DNA from: an uncultured Bacteroidales bacterium
Lineage (GTDB): Bacteria > Bacteroidota > Bacteroidia > Bacteroidales > UBA932
NCBI GenBank assembly: GCA_944326245.1
Contig: CALVDF010000017.1
Location: 1 to 57,520, forward strand
Direction: 5' to 3'
DNA length: 57,520 bases
The notes below the pieces were generated by a model. That model had not been told where the DNA came from and ran no database searches. It saw only the letters and a program-made list of their open reading frames with translations. Each line of letters opens with the position of its first letter. The stretch's first letter is position 1. This document shows positions 43,003-52,244 of this stretch, piece after piece. A program made the translations under genes and the position numbers.

Positions 43003-46000
43003 TTTCTTCATAGACCGGCCGATATTCTCTACGGTCATCTCCATAGTCATCGTGCTGGTGGGTCTCATCGGCCTGTTCCTGTTGCCTATAGACCAGTATC
43101 CACAGATAGTGCCCCCGGTAGTACAGGTCTCGGCCTCCTACCCCGGAGCCGATGCCGAGACCGTATCGCAGGCGGTTGCAACCCCTATCGAGCAGGAGCT
43201 GAACGGTACTCCGGGCATGATATACATGGAGTCAAAGAGCACCAACACCGGTTCGTTTACCGTAACCATAACATTTGACATCGATACCGACCCCGACCTG
43301 GCCGCCGTCGAGATACAGAACAGGGTCAAGCAGGCCGAATCCCGTCTCCCGGCAGAAGTGATACAGAACGGAATCTCCGTAGACAAACAGGCTTCAAACA
43401 AGCTGATGACCATCACCCTCCTGTCCAATGACCCCAAATTCGACGAAGTATACCTCAGCAACTACGCTACCCTCAATGTGGTGGACATGCTCCGCCGTAT
43501 CCCCGGCGTAGGCCGCGTGTCCAACGTGGGCAGCCGCTACTACGGCATGCAGATATGGGTCCAGCCGGAGCGCCTCGCCAGCCTGGGACTGACAGTCCAG
43601 GACATACAGAGCGCACTCAAGGAACAGAACCGCGAATCAGCAGCCGGCGTACTCGGCCAGCAGCCCATCAGCGGAGTGGACGTAACCGTACCTATCGTCG
43701 CACAGGGCCGTCTCTCGACAGTCAGCGAATTTGAAGACATAGTACTGAGGGCCAATCCCGACGGCTCCATCATAAGACTCCGCGATGTAGCCCGCGTATC
43801 GCTCGAGGCCCAGTCCTACAACACCGAAAGCGGTATCAACGGAGGCAATGCCGCAGTCATGGACATCTACATGCTGCCCGGCATGAATGCAATGGAAGTA
43901 TCCAAATCCGTCAAGAAGGCAATGGACGACATCAGCCGCAACTTCCCCGAGGGAATCTCATACCTGATTCCATTCGACATGACGGAGTACATCTCGCAGT
44001 CCATCCACGAAGTGTACAAGACACTCTTCGAAGCCCTCTTCCTCGTCATCCTGGTGGTGTTCCTCTCCCTTCAGAGCTGGAGAGCCACCCTCATCCCGGC
44101 AATAGCGGTTCCCATATCATTGATCGGAACATTCGGAGTGATGCTGATATTCGGTTTCTCCCTCAACACCCTGACCCTGCTCGGTCTGGTACTGGCCATC
44201 GGAACCGTAGTCGACGATGCCATAGTGGTGGTCGAAAACGTGGACCGCATCATGAACGAGGAGAAACTCTCGGCATACGAAGCTACCAAGAAAGCCATGA
44301 ACGGCCTGGGCAGTGCCCTCATCGCCATGTCCCTGGTATTGTGTGCCGTATTCATACCCGTGAGCTTCCTGTCCGGCATCACCGGAGCCCTGTACCGCCA
44401 GTTCACCATCACGATTGCGGTATCCGTGATCATTTCCACCATCGTGGCGTTGACCATGAGCCCGGTCATGTGCTCCAAATTCCTCAAGCCCAAGCAGGAA
44501 GGAGAAGAAGAGCATAAAAACTTCATCTTCCGCGCCATAAACCGGGTACTCGGCAAAGGCCAGACAGTATATGCCCGCATAATCCGCAACTTCCTGACAC
44601 ACTCCAAGCGGTCATTCGCCGCATTCGGCATCGGAATCGTAAGTATATGGGCCATGGCCCAGCTGGTGCCCCAGAGCTTCCTGCCTCAGGAAGACCAGGG
44701 ATATTTCACCGTGGAGCTGGAACTGCCCGAAGGAGCGACCCTCGAACGCACCAGGGAAGTCACCGAACGCGCCATGGCATGGCTGCTGCAGCAGCCGGAT
44801 GTCAACTACGTGCTCAACGTGACCGGATCCAGCCCCAGAGTCGGCACCAACCAGGCCCGCAGCCAGCTGACCGTCATCATGAAGCCATGGGAGGAACGTC
44901 AGAATCCCGACCTTCCCGATTTCATGAGTGCCGTCATGGATGAGTTCTCGAAATATCCTGAAAGCAAGGTATACCTGAGTACCCCGCCTGTGATTCCGGG
45001 ACTAGGAACATCCGGAGGTTTCGAAATGGCCCTGGAAGCCAGGGGTGACCTGACTTACGAAGAGCTTCAGAGAGCTTCCGACACACTGGTCCACTATGCC
45101 TCCCTGCGCAAGGAACTCACGAGGGTGAGCAGTTCCATACAGGGAGACATCCCCAAACTCTACTACGATGTGGACCGCGACAGGGCAAAACTCCTGGGAG
45201 TGTCAGTCTCTGATCTCTTCACGACCATGAAAGCCTTCACAGGCTCGGTATATGTCAACGACTTCAACCTTTTCAACCGCGTCTACCGCGTCTACATACA
45301 GGCCGAAGAGCCCTACCGCCAATGGAGGGACGACATGAACATGTACTTCGTCCGCGGCAACGGAGGCGCAATGATTCCGGTGACATCCATCGGAACGACA
45401 GAATACACGACCGGTCCCGGAACCATCAAACGTTTCAACATGTACTATGCGGCCACCATTACCGGTGAAGCCGCCCACGGATACAGTTCCGGCCAGGCAA
45501 TGGACATAATGGAAGAGATAGTAAGGGAAAAACTGCCCGAGAACGTCGGCATCGAATGGAGCGGACTGTCATACCAGGAAAAACAGCAGAGCGGCCAGAC
45601 AGGGCTTGTCCTCGCCTTGGCGTTCCTGTTCGTTTTCCTGTTCCTCGCAGCCCAGTACGAAAGCTGGTCAGTCCCTATTGCCGTCATATTGTCCCTGCCG
45701 GTAGCATGTATAGGAGCATTCCTGTCCATTCTGGTACTGGGTATGGAGAACAATGTGTACTTCCAGATAGGACTGGTGATGCTGATCGGAGTCGCGGCCA
45801 AAAACGCAATCCTGATAGTCGAATTCGCCAAGGAAGAAGTGGAAAAAGGCAAGGATATAGTGGAGGCAGCCATCCAGGCCTCTGAGCTCAGGTTCAGGCC
45901 GATAGTCATGACATCCCTCACGTTTATCCTCGGCATGCTGCCACTCGTACTGGCATCCGGTCCGGGCTCGGCGAGCCGTCAGGGCATCGGCGTCGGAGTA

Positions 46001-46120
46001 TTCTTCGGAATGATCGCGGCCATCACATTCGGTATCGTATACGTCCCGTTCTTCTTCGTATGGATTTACAGACTCAAGGAAAGATTTGCCAACAGACCAA
46101 AGAAGAGAAAGAAAGCATGA
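42992..46120 (+). CDS. RND efflux pump, HAE1 (AcrB-like) family
   Basis: 1042 residues. Starts FFIDRPIFSTVISIVIVLVGLIGLF, the first transmembrane helix, and has the twelve-helix, two-loop layout of AcrB with two similar halves. GTVVDDAIVVVENVDRIM holds the paired aspartates of the proton path, and later LVMLIGVAAKNAILIVEFAKE matches the second half. PGADAETVSQAVATPIEQELNG is a porter-domain signature. It exports drugs, bile acids or other amphiphiles using proton influx; the actual substrates are not readable. Translationally linked to both neighbours. Confidence 0.97.
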   Translation: MKSDFFIDRPIFSTVISIVIVLVGLIGLFLLPIDQYPQIVPPVVQVSASYPGADAETVSQAVATPIEQELNGTPGMIYMESKSTNTGSFTVTITFDIDTDPDLAAVEIQNRVKQAESRLPAEVIQNGISVDKQASNKLMTITLLSNDPKFDEVYLSNYATLNVVDMLRRIPGVGRVSNVGSRYYGMQIWVQPERLASLGLTVQDIQSALKEQNRESAAGVLGQQPISGVDVTVPIVAQGRLSTVSEFEDIVLRANPDGSIIRLRDVARVSLEAQSYNTESGINGGNAAVMDIYMLPGMNAMEVSKSVKKAMDDISRNFPEGISYLIPFDMTEYISQSIHEVYKTLFEALFLVILVVFLSLQSWRATLIPAIAVPISLIGTFGVMLIFGFSLNTLTLLGLVLAIGTVVDDAIVVVENVDRIMNEEKLSAYEATKKAMNGLGSALIAMSLVLCAVFIPVSFLSGITGALYRQFTITIAVSVIISTIVALTMSPVMCSKFLKPKQEGEEEHKNFIFRAINRVLGKGQTVYARIIRNFLTHSKRSFAAFGIGIVSIWAMAQLVPQSFLPQEDQGYFTVELELPEGATLERTREVTERAMAWLLQQPDVNYVLNVTGSSPRVGTNQARSQLTVIMKPWEERQNPDLPDFMSAVMDEFSKYPESKVYLSTPPVIPGLGTSGGFEMALEARGDLTYEELQRASDTLVHYASLRKELTRVSSSIQGDIPKLYYDVDRDRAKLLGVSVSDLFTTMKAFTGSVYVNDFNLFNRVYRVYIQAEEPYRQWRDDMNMYFVRGNGGAMIPVTSIGTTEYTTGPGTIKRFNMYYAATITGEAAHGYSSGQAMDIMEEIVREKLPENVGIEWSGLSYQEKQQSGQTGLVLALAFLFVFLFLAAQYESWSVPIAVILSLPVACIGAFLSILVLGMENNVYFQIGLVMLIGVAAKNAILIVEFAKEEVEKGKDIVEAAIQASELRFRPIVMTSLTFILGMLPLVLASGPGSASRQGIGVGVFFGMIAAITFGIVYVPFFFVWIYRLKERFANRPKKRKKA

Positions 46121-47532
46121 GTTCAATACACAAGATTTCAGTCGCAGCCATCGTCTGCACAGCAATGGTAATCCTGCAGGGATGCGGAGCCGCTGTCAGG
46201 AAGTGTGAAGCTCCGGATCTGGACATTCCGGAAACAGTCATCCCGGGCGGCTATGCCGACTCCCTATGCCTTGCAGATCTGGAATGGTCCGAAATATTCT
46301 CTGATCCCCTGCTCAAGGATCTCATAAGGAAGACTCTGGACAACAACAGGGATATGCTAACCGCTGCCGCCCGCGTAAGGGAGCTCGAACGTCTCCACCG
46401 GATTACACGTGCAGACCTTCTGCCGTCAGTGCAGGCAAGGGGCTACGTGGAGCAGGAAAATTATCAGTACACTGATGCTGCTCCCGTAAAGGACAACGAA
46501 TTCGGACTGAAGGCATCCTTCTCGTGGGAAATAGACCTCTTCGGCCGCCTCCGCTGGGCGAACAAGGGTACCATGGCCAAGTACATGAGTTCCATAGAGT
46601 CCCAGAGAGCCATGCAGATGACACTTGTAGCCGCCGTGGCCACCGCTTATTTCGAGCTGGTAGCCCTGGACAACGAACTGGACATAGTACTCCGTACCCG
46701 CGACACATGGAAGGAGAATGTCAAACAGGCCAGACTCAGGTTTGAAGGCGGACTTACCACAGAGATTCCATATCAGCAGGCACAGGTGGAATTTGCGTCT
46801 ACGGCCGCCCTTGTCCCTGACCTGCAGAGAGACATTGCAATCAAAGAGCATGAGATATCCATACTCGCCGGGGAGTTTCCCTCTTCCGTCGAGCGTTCGA
46901 AACTCAACACCCACGACAGATTCCCGGACCTGCTGCATGTAGGACTGCCTTCCGCACTGCTGCAGCGACGCCCGGACCTGCTGGCCGCAGCCCAGGACCT
47001 CAAGGCCTCAATGGCCGATGTAGGAGTTGCTTGGGCAGACCGGTTCCCCAGACTGAACATCTCCCTTGCTGCCGGCGTGGAGAACAATACATTCACCCAA
47101 TTCTTTACCGGTCCATACTGGTATCCCATCCTCAACCTGACATCCCCCCTGTTCTCGTTCGGCAAGAACAAGGCCCGCTACCAGGCAGCCATTGAAGCCT
47201 ACAACCAGGAACGCTACCAGTACGAGCAGAAAGTCCTCGAAGTGTTCAAGGAGGTCAACGATGCAGTTGCATCCTACACATCCGCCCGTGAAAAGGTATC
47301 CCTGCAGGGGAACCTCCTCAATGCCTCCCGGAAATACGTGGAACTGGCCCTCTTCCAGTACCAGAACGGATATATCAGCTACATCGACGTACTCGACGCC
47401 CAGCGCAGCTACTTCAGCGCTGAAATAGACTATTCCAACTCCGTAAGGGACGAATTCCTGACCATCATCGACCTTTACAAGGCTCTTGGCGGAGGATGGT
47501 CGCTGCCACAGGAGGACGGGGAAAACGATTGA
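46117..47532 (+). CDS. RND outer-membrane factor (NodT/OprM-like lipoprotein)
   Basis: 471 residues from ATG 46117, which overlaps the pump stop by 4 bp (ATGA); a longer frame inside the pump gene was rejected. The lipobox is VILQGCGA (Cys about 22), so the protein is lipid-anchored. SWEIDLFGRLRWANKG, LRFEGGLTTEIPYQQAQ and ALLQRRPDLLAAAQDL are typical of the TolC-type outer-membrane efflux family. A second inner repeat ends with VELALFQYQNGYISYIDVLDAQRS. It completes a tripartite efflux system with the two genes upstream. Confidence 0.94.
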   Translation: MSSIHKISVAAIVCTAMVILQGCGAAVRKCEAPDLDIPETVIPGGYADSLCLADLEWSEIFSDPLLKDLIRKTLDNNRDMLTAAARVRELERLHRITRADLLPSVQARGYVEQENYQYTDAAPVKDNEFGLKASFSWEIDLFGRLRWANKGTMAKYMSSIESQRAMQMTLVAAVATAYFELVALDNELDIVLRTRDTWKENVKQARLRFEGGLTTEIPYQQAQVEFASTAALVPDLQRDIAIKEHEISILAGEFPSSVERSKLNTHDRFPDLLHVGLPSALLQRRPDLLAAAQDLKASMADVGVAWADRFPRLNISLAAGVENNTFTQFFTGPYWYPILNLTSPLFSFGKNKARYQAAIEAYNQERYQYEQKVLEVFKEVNDAVASYTSAREKVSLQGNLLNASRKYVELALFQYQNGYISYIDVLDAQRSYFSAEIDYSNSVRDEFLTIIDLYKALGGGWSLPQEDGEND

Positions 47533-47554
47533 ACATGTAGACAAACGGACGGAA

Positions 47555-48784
47555 ATGACTGAAGGCACAGAAAAGACACAGACTCAGGAGGCCACATCCG
47601 TGGCTGGAAAGATAAAGGAGAAAATTGCCAGAAGAAAACGTCTGGTCATGCGGGAGCTTGAGCTCAAAAGGCTGAAACGGATCAGGAAAAAGACCAGACC
47701 GGCCTACACCTACTGCAAAAACTGCGGAACGGAGCTGAAAGGCATGTACTGCCACAAATGCGGACAGTACGCCCTCGACGTAGAACAGCCTTTCTGGAAA
47801 TACATCAAGCAATACTTCGAAAATGTCTATCAGTTCGACAGCAAGGTCTGGTCGACACTCTGGCTGCTCTTCAGAAGACCCGGATTCCTTACTAACGAAT
47901 TCAATGCAGGAAAGATAGCATCCTATGTCCATCCGCTGCGCCTGCTCATGTTCATAACCGTACTGTTCTTCCTGTTCGTATTCCTGAAAATAGGAAATGC
48001 AGTAGACTCCATAGAGGACAAGGACATCGAAACCTTCGCCGAGAAACTGTCAGGCTCCACATCCGAGGAATTCGCTACGCTGAATGAATACGTTGACTGG
48101 TACGCCTATGCCGATTCCGCAGACGGCAAAGGAGAGGCTGCCAGAATCGCCGTTGTAGCCGATTCGTCCGACTTTGCCCAATATCCTAAACTGTTTGAAA
48201 TACTTGAATGTACCCCGGCAGCCGATCCTGAAAACGCAGGACAGGACACCCTCGTTGTAAGAATAAATATCCCCGAGGACTTACTCGCCGAGAACGGATA
48301 TGCCACAGACAAGGTCTGGAACGGTCTGCCGCTGTATGAACCTGCCAGGGATTCCTCGTCCGGCTGGGAAATGGGCTACCTTATAGACGAGTTCCTCGGA
48401 TACGCCAGCAAATGGATTCCCATCATGGTTCTGCTGCTGTCACCTGTGATGGCATTTGTCTCCAGGGTATTGTACCGCAAAAGCCGGCTCAGCTACATGG
48501 GCAACTTCGTCTACGTGCTTCACCTGTTCAGTTTCTTTTTCATCGTGACGGCCGTATACATACTCCTTGCGACATATCTTCCGTTACAGATGAAAATATG
48601 GACGTGGGCCCTTGCCATCTACACCCTGTTCTACACCACGGTATCCGCCCACAGGGTATATGCCGGCACCGGGTGGATCAAGGACACCGTCAAATCACTG
48701 CTGATGTGGATTTCATTCATCATCATCATAGCCGTCGCCCTGATCATCCTGACAATCCTGATCGCTGCCAGGCTGGAATCCTGA
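47555..48784 (+). CDS. DUF3667 family membrane protein with zinc ribbon
   Basis: 409 residues from ATG 47555 (a TTG start at 47486 would overlap the efflux gene). A coiled, basic N-terminus precedes a CxxC zinc ribbon (YCKNCGTELKGMYCHKCGQ), then the DUF3667 core KYIKQYFENVYQFDSKVWSTL and FLTNEFNAGKIASYVHPLRLLMFITVLFFLF. Several more transmembrane helices follow after a polar periplasmic loop (about 155-285). Function unknown. It lies 22 bp downstream of the efflux operon and converges on the VOC gene. Confidence 0.8.
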   Translation: MTEGTEKTQTQEATSVAGKIKEKIARRKRLVMRELELKRLKRIRKKTRPAYTYCKNCGTELKGMYCHKCGQYALDVEQPFWKYIKQYFENVYQFDSKVWSTLWLLFRRPGFLTNEFNAGKIASYVHPLRLLMFITVLFFLFVFLKIGNAVDSIEDKDIETFAEKLSGSTSEEFATLNEYVDWYAYADSADGKGEAARIAVVADSSDFAQYPKLFEILECTPAADPENAGQDTLVVRINIPEDLLAENGYATDKVWNGLPLYEPARDSSSGWEMGYLIDEFLGYASKWIPIMVLLLSPVMAFVSRVLYRKSRLSYMGNFVYVLHLFSFFFIVTAVYILLATYLPLQMKIWTWALAIYTLFYTTVSAHRVYAGTGWIKDTVKSLLMWISFIIIIAVALIILTILIAARLES

Positions 48785-48791
48785 GAGGCAG

Positions 48792-49862
48792 CTACCTGGT
48801 CCGGAGGAAGCGCAGGGCCCTGGTCATGTAGCGCGGCAGCTGCTTGTGCGGGTCGCGGTGCTCCAGATGGAGATATATGCCCAGCTTCTTGAGTACAGGC
48901 ACCTTGAATGTCTCTACAAACTCTATGAGCGTACCGTCCGGATCCTCCACGTACGTAAAGTGGCCGTCGGCCTCCCCCATCTTGAAATCCCTGCCTCCGT
49001 CACAGACGAAACCGTGTCCCAGAGACCCGGCACACTCCCGGATGGCCTCCATGTTGCGGATGTCGAAGCACAGATGTATGAAGCCAGGGTCTCCCCAGTA
49101 ACGGCCTTCATATATCTTTCTGGGAGCAGGTACATCGAAACCTTCCGGAACGCGCTGCACCAGCTCGATATGGGAAGTGCCCATAACCTCGCTGAGCGGT
49201 CCCTCTATGGGCTTGCTCCTCGCAAGCAGGACACGCCGCAGAGGATACTGGCTTCCCGGTACTCCCGTCAGATCCGCCTGCACCCCGGTCACGTCGTACA
49301 CTATCCTGTCGTAGTCCATCAGGGTCGAATAGAACTTGACGGACCTGTCCATATCCGTTACTCCCAGTACCGCTCCGTTGCCGCCTCCGGTATTCTTGTC
49401 CTCGTCTATGAACACATAACTGTCGGACTCGACCTCGAAGAGATTGTTCCACGGATCATACAGGAAGAAATGCTCCCTTCCGTCGGGTGCGGCGGTAACC
49501 GGAGTGACGATTCTCGCTCCGGACGACTTGAGCTGACAGTATGCGGCCTGCACATCGCGGGACTTTATCTTGCACGCATATATCCCCAGATCGCCGAGAG
49601 CAGGCTCGAACGATACATAATTGAGCTCGCGGCCGCGGGGCTCCCAGACTTCGAAGCCGGCCCCTCCGCGCAGATTGTACACCAGTATCGCATACCTGGG
49701 CTGAGGCTTTCCCCCGGTGTAGGGAAGCATCCTTTCCGCCACGCCTTCCGCTCCGAAGATCTTGGTATCGAAGCCGAAATTGTCCTTGTACCATTTCCAC
49801 GACTCGGCCACGTTCCTTACGCCGATGCCGACCTGCTGTATTCCACAGATGATTTTTTCCAT
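48792..49862 (-). CDS. VOC superfamily protein (two glyoxalase/dioxygenase-like domains)
   Basis: 356 residues. Two repeats of the vicinal oxygen chelate fold. The first half (about 5-135) starts IQQVGIGVRNVAESWKWYKDNFGFD; the second (about 148-320) starts AVLGVTDMDRSVKFYSTLMDYD and ends with PDGTLIEFVETFKVP. PGFIHLCFDIRN holds one probable metal-binding His. The layout recalls extradiol dioxygenases and hydroxyphenylpyruvate dioxygenase-like proteins, but the substrate is not recognised. It follows the SDR by 24 bp, so both probably act on one small molecule. Confidence 0.75.
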   Translation of the reverse strand: MEKIICGIQQVGIGVRNVAESWKWYKDNFGFDTKIFGAEGVAERMLPYTGGKPQPRYAILVYNLRGGAGFEVWEPRGRELNYVSFEPALGDLGIYACKIKSRDVQAAYCQLKSSGARIVTPVTAAPDGREHFFLYDPWNNLFEVESDSYVFIDEDKNTGGGNGAVLGVTDMDRSVKFYSTLMDYDRIVYDVTGVQADLTGVPGSQYPLRRVLLARSKPIEGPLSEVMGTSHIELVQRVPEGFDVPAPRKIYEGRYWGDPGFIHLCFDIRNMEAIRECAGSLGHGFVCDGGRDFKMGEADGHFTYVEDPDGTLIEFVETFKVPVLKKLGIYLHLEHRDPHKQLPRYMTRALRFLRTR

Positions 49863-49886
49863 ATCCTTTATTTTATATTTCCATGA

Positions 49887-50678
49887 TCAATGAGCGGACA
49901 CCTTCCTGGCCAGTATGTAGAAAAGCCATGGGGTATATTTGTAGAAATATGCCATCAGCAGCTCCTTGCCGCCGATCAGCTTCTTGTGCTTTTCCTTCGA
50001 TATGGCCTTCAGGGCCACTTTCGCGCACTTCGTGACGTCCATGCCGTTGGCCTGCCCCGGATCCATTTTCGCAAACTTCTCCCCGGAGGCCAGCAGCGCG
50101 CTTCTGGATATCTCTGTCCTGATGCGGCCGGGTATCAGAAACGTCACTTTGATATTGGGGTATTCCAGCTCGAGCGACTCGTAGAACCCGAAGAGGGCAT
50201 GCTTGGACGCACAGTAGGCCGAGCGGAGCGGGAAACCGAACAGTCCCGAGATGGATGTCGTCACGGCTATGTGGATATCCTTGGCGGACTTCAGATGATC
50301 TTTATATTTCTTGATCAGGTAGACCCCTCCGAAATAGTTGATCTCCATCAGCTTGCGGTCCATCGAGATATCGCAGTCAAGAGTCAGGGCCCTCTGGGAG
50401 ATGCCGGCGTTGAGCACAAAGAAGTCAGGCTTCAGTCCCAGACTGTCCACATATTCCACCAGAGCGTCTATGGATTCGCGGCTTTCCAGATTGAGCTCCT
50501 TGTGCCATGCCTTTACGCCATACCGGCGGCAGCGCTCCTCCACCTTTTTCAACTGCTCCTCCCCCAGCCCCGAAAGTATCACATTGGTTCCTCTCTGTGC
50601 AAACTGATAGGCAATCGCTTCTCCGATGCCTGTACCCCCGCCGGTAATCAGCAGGGTCTTGTCCTTGAACTGTACCAT
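49887..50678 (-). CDS. Short-chain dehydrogenase/reductase (SDR)
   Basis: 263 residues. The Rossmann loop TGGGTGIGEAIAYQ, the NAG motif FVLNAGISQR, the catalytic Ser in TTSISGLFG and the YCASKHA Tyr-Lys motif are complete. The sequence resembles classical SDRs of Bacteroidetes that act on ketones or on 3-ketosphinganine-like substrates; substrate undetermined. KdsR-like role is possible from the ELNLESRES.. part and a hydrophobic C-terminal helix (YKYTPWLFYILARKV), but this is a guess. It heads an SDR-VOC pair under a TAACTTTG promoter box. Confidence 0.85.
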   Translation of the reverse strand: MVQFKDKTLLITGGGTGIGEAIAYQFAQRGTNVILSGLGEEQLKKVEERCRRYGVKAWHKELNLESRESIDALVEYVDSLGLKPDFFVLNAGISQRALTLDCDISMDRKLMEINYFGGVYLIKKYKDHLKSAKDIHIAVTTSISGLFGFPLRSAYCASKHALFGFYESLELEYPNIKVTFLIPGRIRTEISRSALLASGEKFAKMDPGQANGMDVTKCAKVALKAISKEKHKKLIGGKELLMAYFYKYTPWLFYILARKVSAH

Positions 50679-50697
50679 ATTTCTGTCGTTTGGTGCG

Positions 50698-50705
50698 CAA
50701 AGTTA
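50698..50705 (-). promoter_or_regulatory. Putative -7 box (TAACTTTG) for the SDR gene
   Basis: TAACTTTG on the minus strand, 19 bp upstream of the SDR ATG. It lies in the same 130-bp gap as the rpsP promoter, facing the other way. Confidence 0.55.
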
Positions 50706-50715
50706 CGCAAAATAA

Positions 50716-50745
50716 TTGGTGATTGGGAAAATGTGAGTATATTTG
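50716..50745 (+). promoter_or_regulatory. Promoter for rpsP-rimM
   Basis: TTG at 50716-50718, 19-bp spacer, and TATATTTG at 50738-50745: the textbook Bacteroidetes -33/-7 arrangement. The rpsP ATG lies 65 bp downstream, with an SD-like AAGGAGG at about 50767. Confidence 0.75.
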
Positions 50746-50809
50746 CGGGCCTTTTCTCGAGAAGATAAGGAGGTTTTAATTAATAATCATCAAATAACCT
50801 GTAAGTAAA

Positions 50810-51367
50810 ATGGCAGTTAAAATCCGTTTGGCACGCCACGGCAAGAAGAATCACGCATTCTTCCACATCGTAGTTACCGACATCCGCTCGCCCCGTGACG
50901 GACGTTACATCGAGCAGATCGGCATGTACAACCCCAACACCAACCCCGCAACCATCAAGATCGACTCCGAGAGAGCACTCTACTGGCTCGGCACCGGCGC
51001 TCAGCCCTCTGACACCTGCCGCCGTATCCTCTCTTACGAGGGAATCCTTCTGAGGAAGCATCTCAACGGCGGTGTTGCCAAGGGTGCCTTCAGCCAGGAA
51101 GTCGCAGACCAGAAGTGGAATGCATGGAAGGCAGAGAGAGACGCAAAGGTCGAGTCCAAGAAGCAGAATCTCAAGAAGACTGACAACGAGACCCGCCGCG
51201 AGCTCCTCAACGCCGAGGCAAAGGTAAACCAGGAAAGAGCTGAAGCCATCAGCAAGCGCAAAGCTGAAGAGGCTGCCGCAAAGGCAGAGGCTGAGGCCAA
51301 GGCAAAAGCAGAGGCTGAAGCAGCAGAAGCAGCAGCAAACGCAGAGGCCGCTCCTGTAGCAGAGTAA
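50810..51367 (+). CDS. rpsP: 30S ribosomal protein S16 with long C-terminal extension
   Basis: 185 residues. The first 80 or so are a normal S16 (VKIRLARHGKKNHAFFHIVV, ADIRSPRDGRYIEQIGMYNP). The rest is a Lys/Glu/Ala-rich helical tail ending in repeats like AEAKAKAEAEAAEAA, as in other Bacteroidetes S16 proteins. It is a component of the small ribosomal subunit. rimM starts 3 bp after its stop, an old and common pairing. Confidence 0.97.
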   Translation: MAVKIRLARHGKKNHAFFHIVVTDIRSPRDGRYIEQIGMYNPNTNPATIKIDSERALYWLGTGAQPSDTCRRILSYEGILLRKHLNGGVAKGAFSQEVADQKWNAWKAERDAKVESKKQNLKKTDNETRRELLNAEAKVNQERAEAISKRKAEEAAAKAEAEAKAKAEAEAAEAAANAEAAPVAE

Positions 51368-51370
51368 GCC

Positions 51371-51910
51371 ATGACGCTTCCTCCGGAAGACACATTGCTG
51401 CCCGTCGGCAGGATAATAAAGTCCTACGGCACAGAGGGCCAGGTAATGGTTGCCTTTCAGGAAGGCATTGCAGACTTGCTCAAGAGAGATGAACCGGTAT
51501 GGCTGTTCTATGACAGCCTGCCGGTTCCTTTTTTCATACAATCGCTCCAGGCCAAAGGTCCGCGCAAGGCGGTAGTACACCTGGAAGACATGGATACCCT
51601 CGCCGATGCGGAGGAAGCCGCCGGCAAAGACATCCATATTGATCCTTCCCGCTATCCGGAGCTCTCCGAAGAAGGATCCCATCCCATATCCGAAGACGGC
51701 ATGACACTCGAAGACCTTATCGGATTTACCCTCCTCGACCAGGACAGCCGCACAGCCGGCACCATAGCCGACGTCCTGGACTTCTCCGGCAACATATGCC
51801 TGGAGCTCTCCGGCTCCGGTGCTCTCGTCCCTTTCCATGACGACCTGCTCTTAGACATCAACCCGGACAACCGGACTCTCACCCTCCGCATAGACGAGAG
51901 CCTGCTGTAA
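51371..51910 (+). CDS. rimM: 16S rRNA maturation factor RimM
   Basis: 179 residues. VGRIIKSYGTEGQVMV is the RimM N-terminal signature and the C-terminal PRC-barrel part shows DLIGFTLLDQDSRTAGTIADVLD and LVPFHDDLLLDINPDNRTLTLRI. It helps mature the 30S subunit head. Paired with rpsP. Confidence 0.95.
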   Translation: MTLPPEDTLLPVGRIIKSYGTEGQVMVAFQEGIADLLKRDEPVWLFYDSLPVPFFIQSLQAKGPRKAVVHLEDMDTLADAEEAAGKDIHIDPSRYPELSEEGSHPISEDGMTLEDLIGFTLLDQDSRTAGTIADVLDFSGNICLELSGSGALVPFHDDLLLDINPDNRTLTLRIDESLL

Positions 51911-51921
51911 GCTTGGCCCAT

Positions 51922-51952
51922 GACTGACTTCTGAAAAATTCCGGAAGCAGTC
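51922..51952 (+). terminator. Weak hairpin after rimM
   Basis: GACTGACTTC pairs with GAAGCAGTC with one bulged A. No T-run follows, so the terminator call is tentative. Confidence 0.3.
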
Positions 51953-52068
51953 CCTCTTACCGGTCTATGCATCCAAGCCGCATTTTCCACATACTCTCAT
52001 GAGTTGAAGCCATTAATCCAAGAAACGGTCTGGTTAATAAAACTAATACACTTTATTTTTATTTTTAT

Positions 52069-52076
52069 TATATTTG
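52069..52076 (+). promoter_or_regulatory. Putative -7 box (TATATTTG) of the micro-ORF/GLPGLI cassette
   Basis: TATATTTG is a full match to TAnnTTTG. It lies in an AT-rich stretch of repeated TTTTAT, 21 bp upstream of the 46-codon ORF, which places transcription start just before that ORF. No clear TTG sits 19 bp upstream, although TTTA does. Confidence 0.6.
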
Positions 52077-52097
52077 TTCCACCAACTATTTAATTTT

Positions 52098-52238
52098 ATG
52101 AAAAACATTATCAAACAATCCTTTTACATTTCTGAAAACGGAGAGGTTACAGCAGCCCTCTGCACTGGCGACTGGACTCAGCACCTTGAGCCTATCGATG
52201 AAGTTCTGCCTCCCGAATTTACCACTACTGAGAATTAG
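52098..52238 (+). CDS. 46-residue micro-ORF, first gene of the cassette
   Basis: ATG 52098 to TAG 52236-52238. The product begins MKNIIKQSFYISENGEV, goes through TAALCTGDW (single Cys at residue 22) and ends in an acidic, proline-containing tail (EPIDEVLPPEFTTTEN). It has no hydrophobic signal segment. The reading frame begins right after a strong promoter box and ends 6 bp before the GLPGLI ATG, so it is likely a real translated gene and not chance. No family was recognised. It could be a secreted or modified peptide precursor, an upstream leader controlling the next gene, or a small regulator; none is proven. Confidence 0.6.
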   Translation: MKNIIKQSFYISENGEVTAALCTGDWTQHLEPIDEVLPPEFTTTEN

Positions 52239-52244
52239 CACAGA

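Noticed and set aside
51250..51360. Repetitive GCAGAAGC-like sequence
   Set aside because: Codon-level repeats in the low-complexity tail of rpsP; not a CRISPR or DNA repeat array.
50780..51838. 352-codon minus-strand frame with Cys/Leu/Phe-rich repeats
   Set aside because: It is the reverse of the Ala/Glu/Lys-rich tail of S16 and of rimM.
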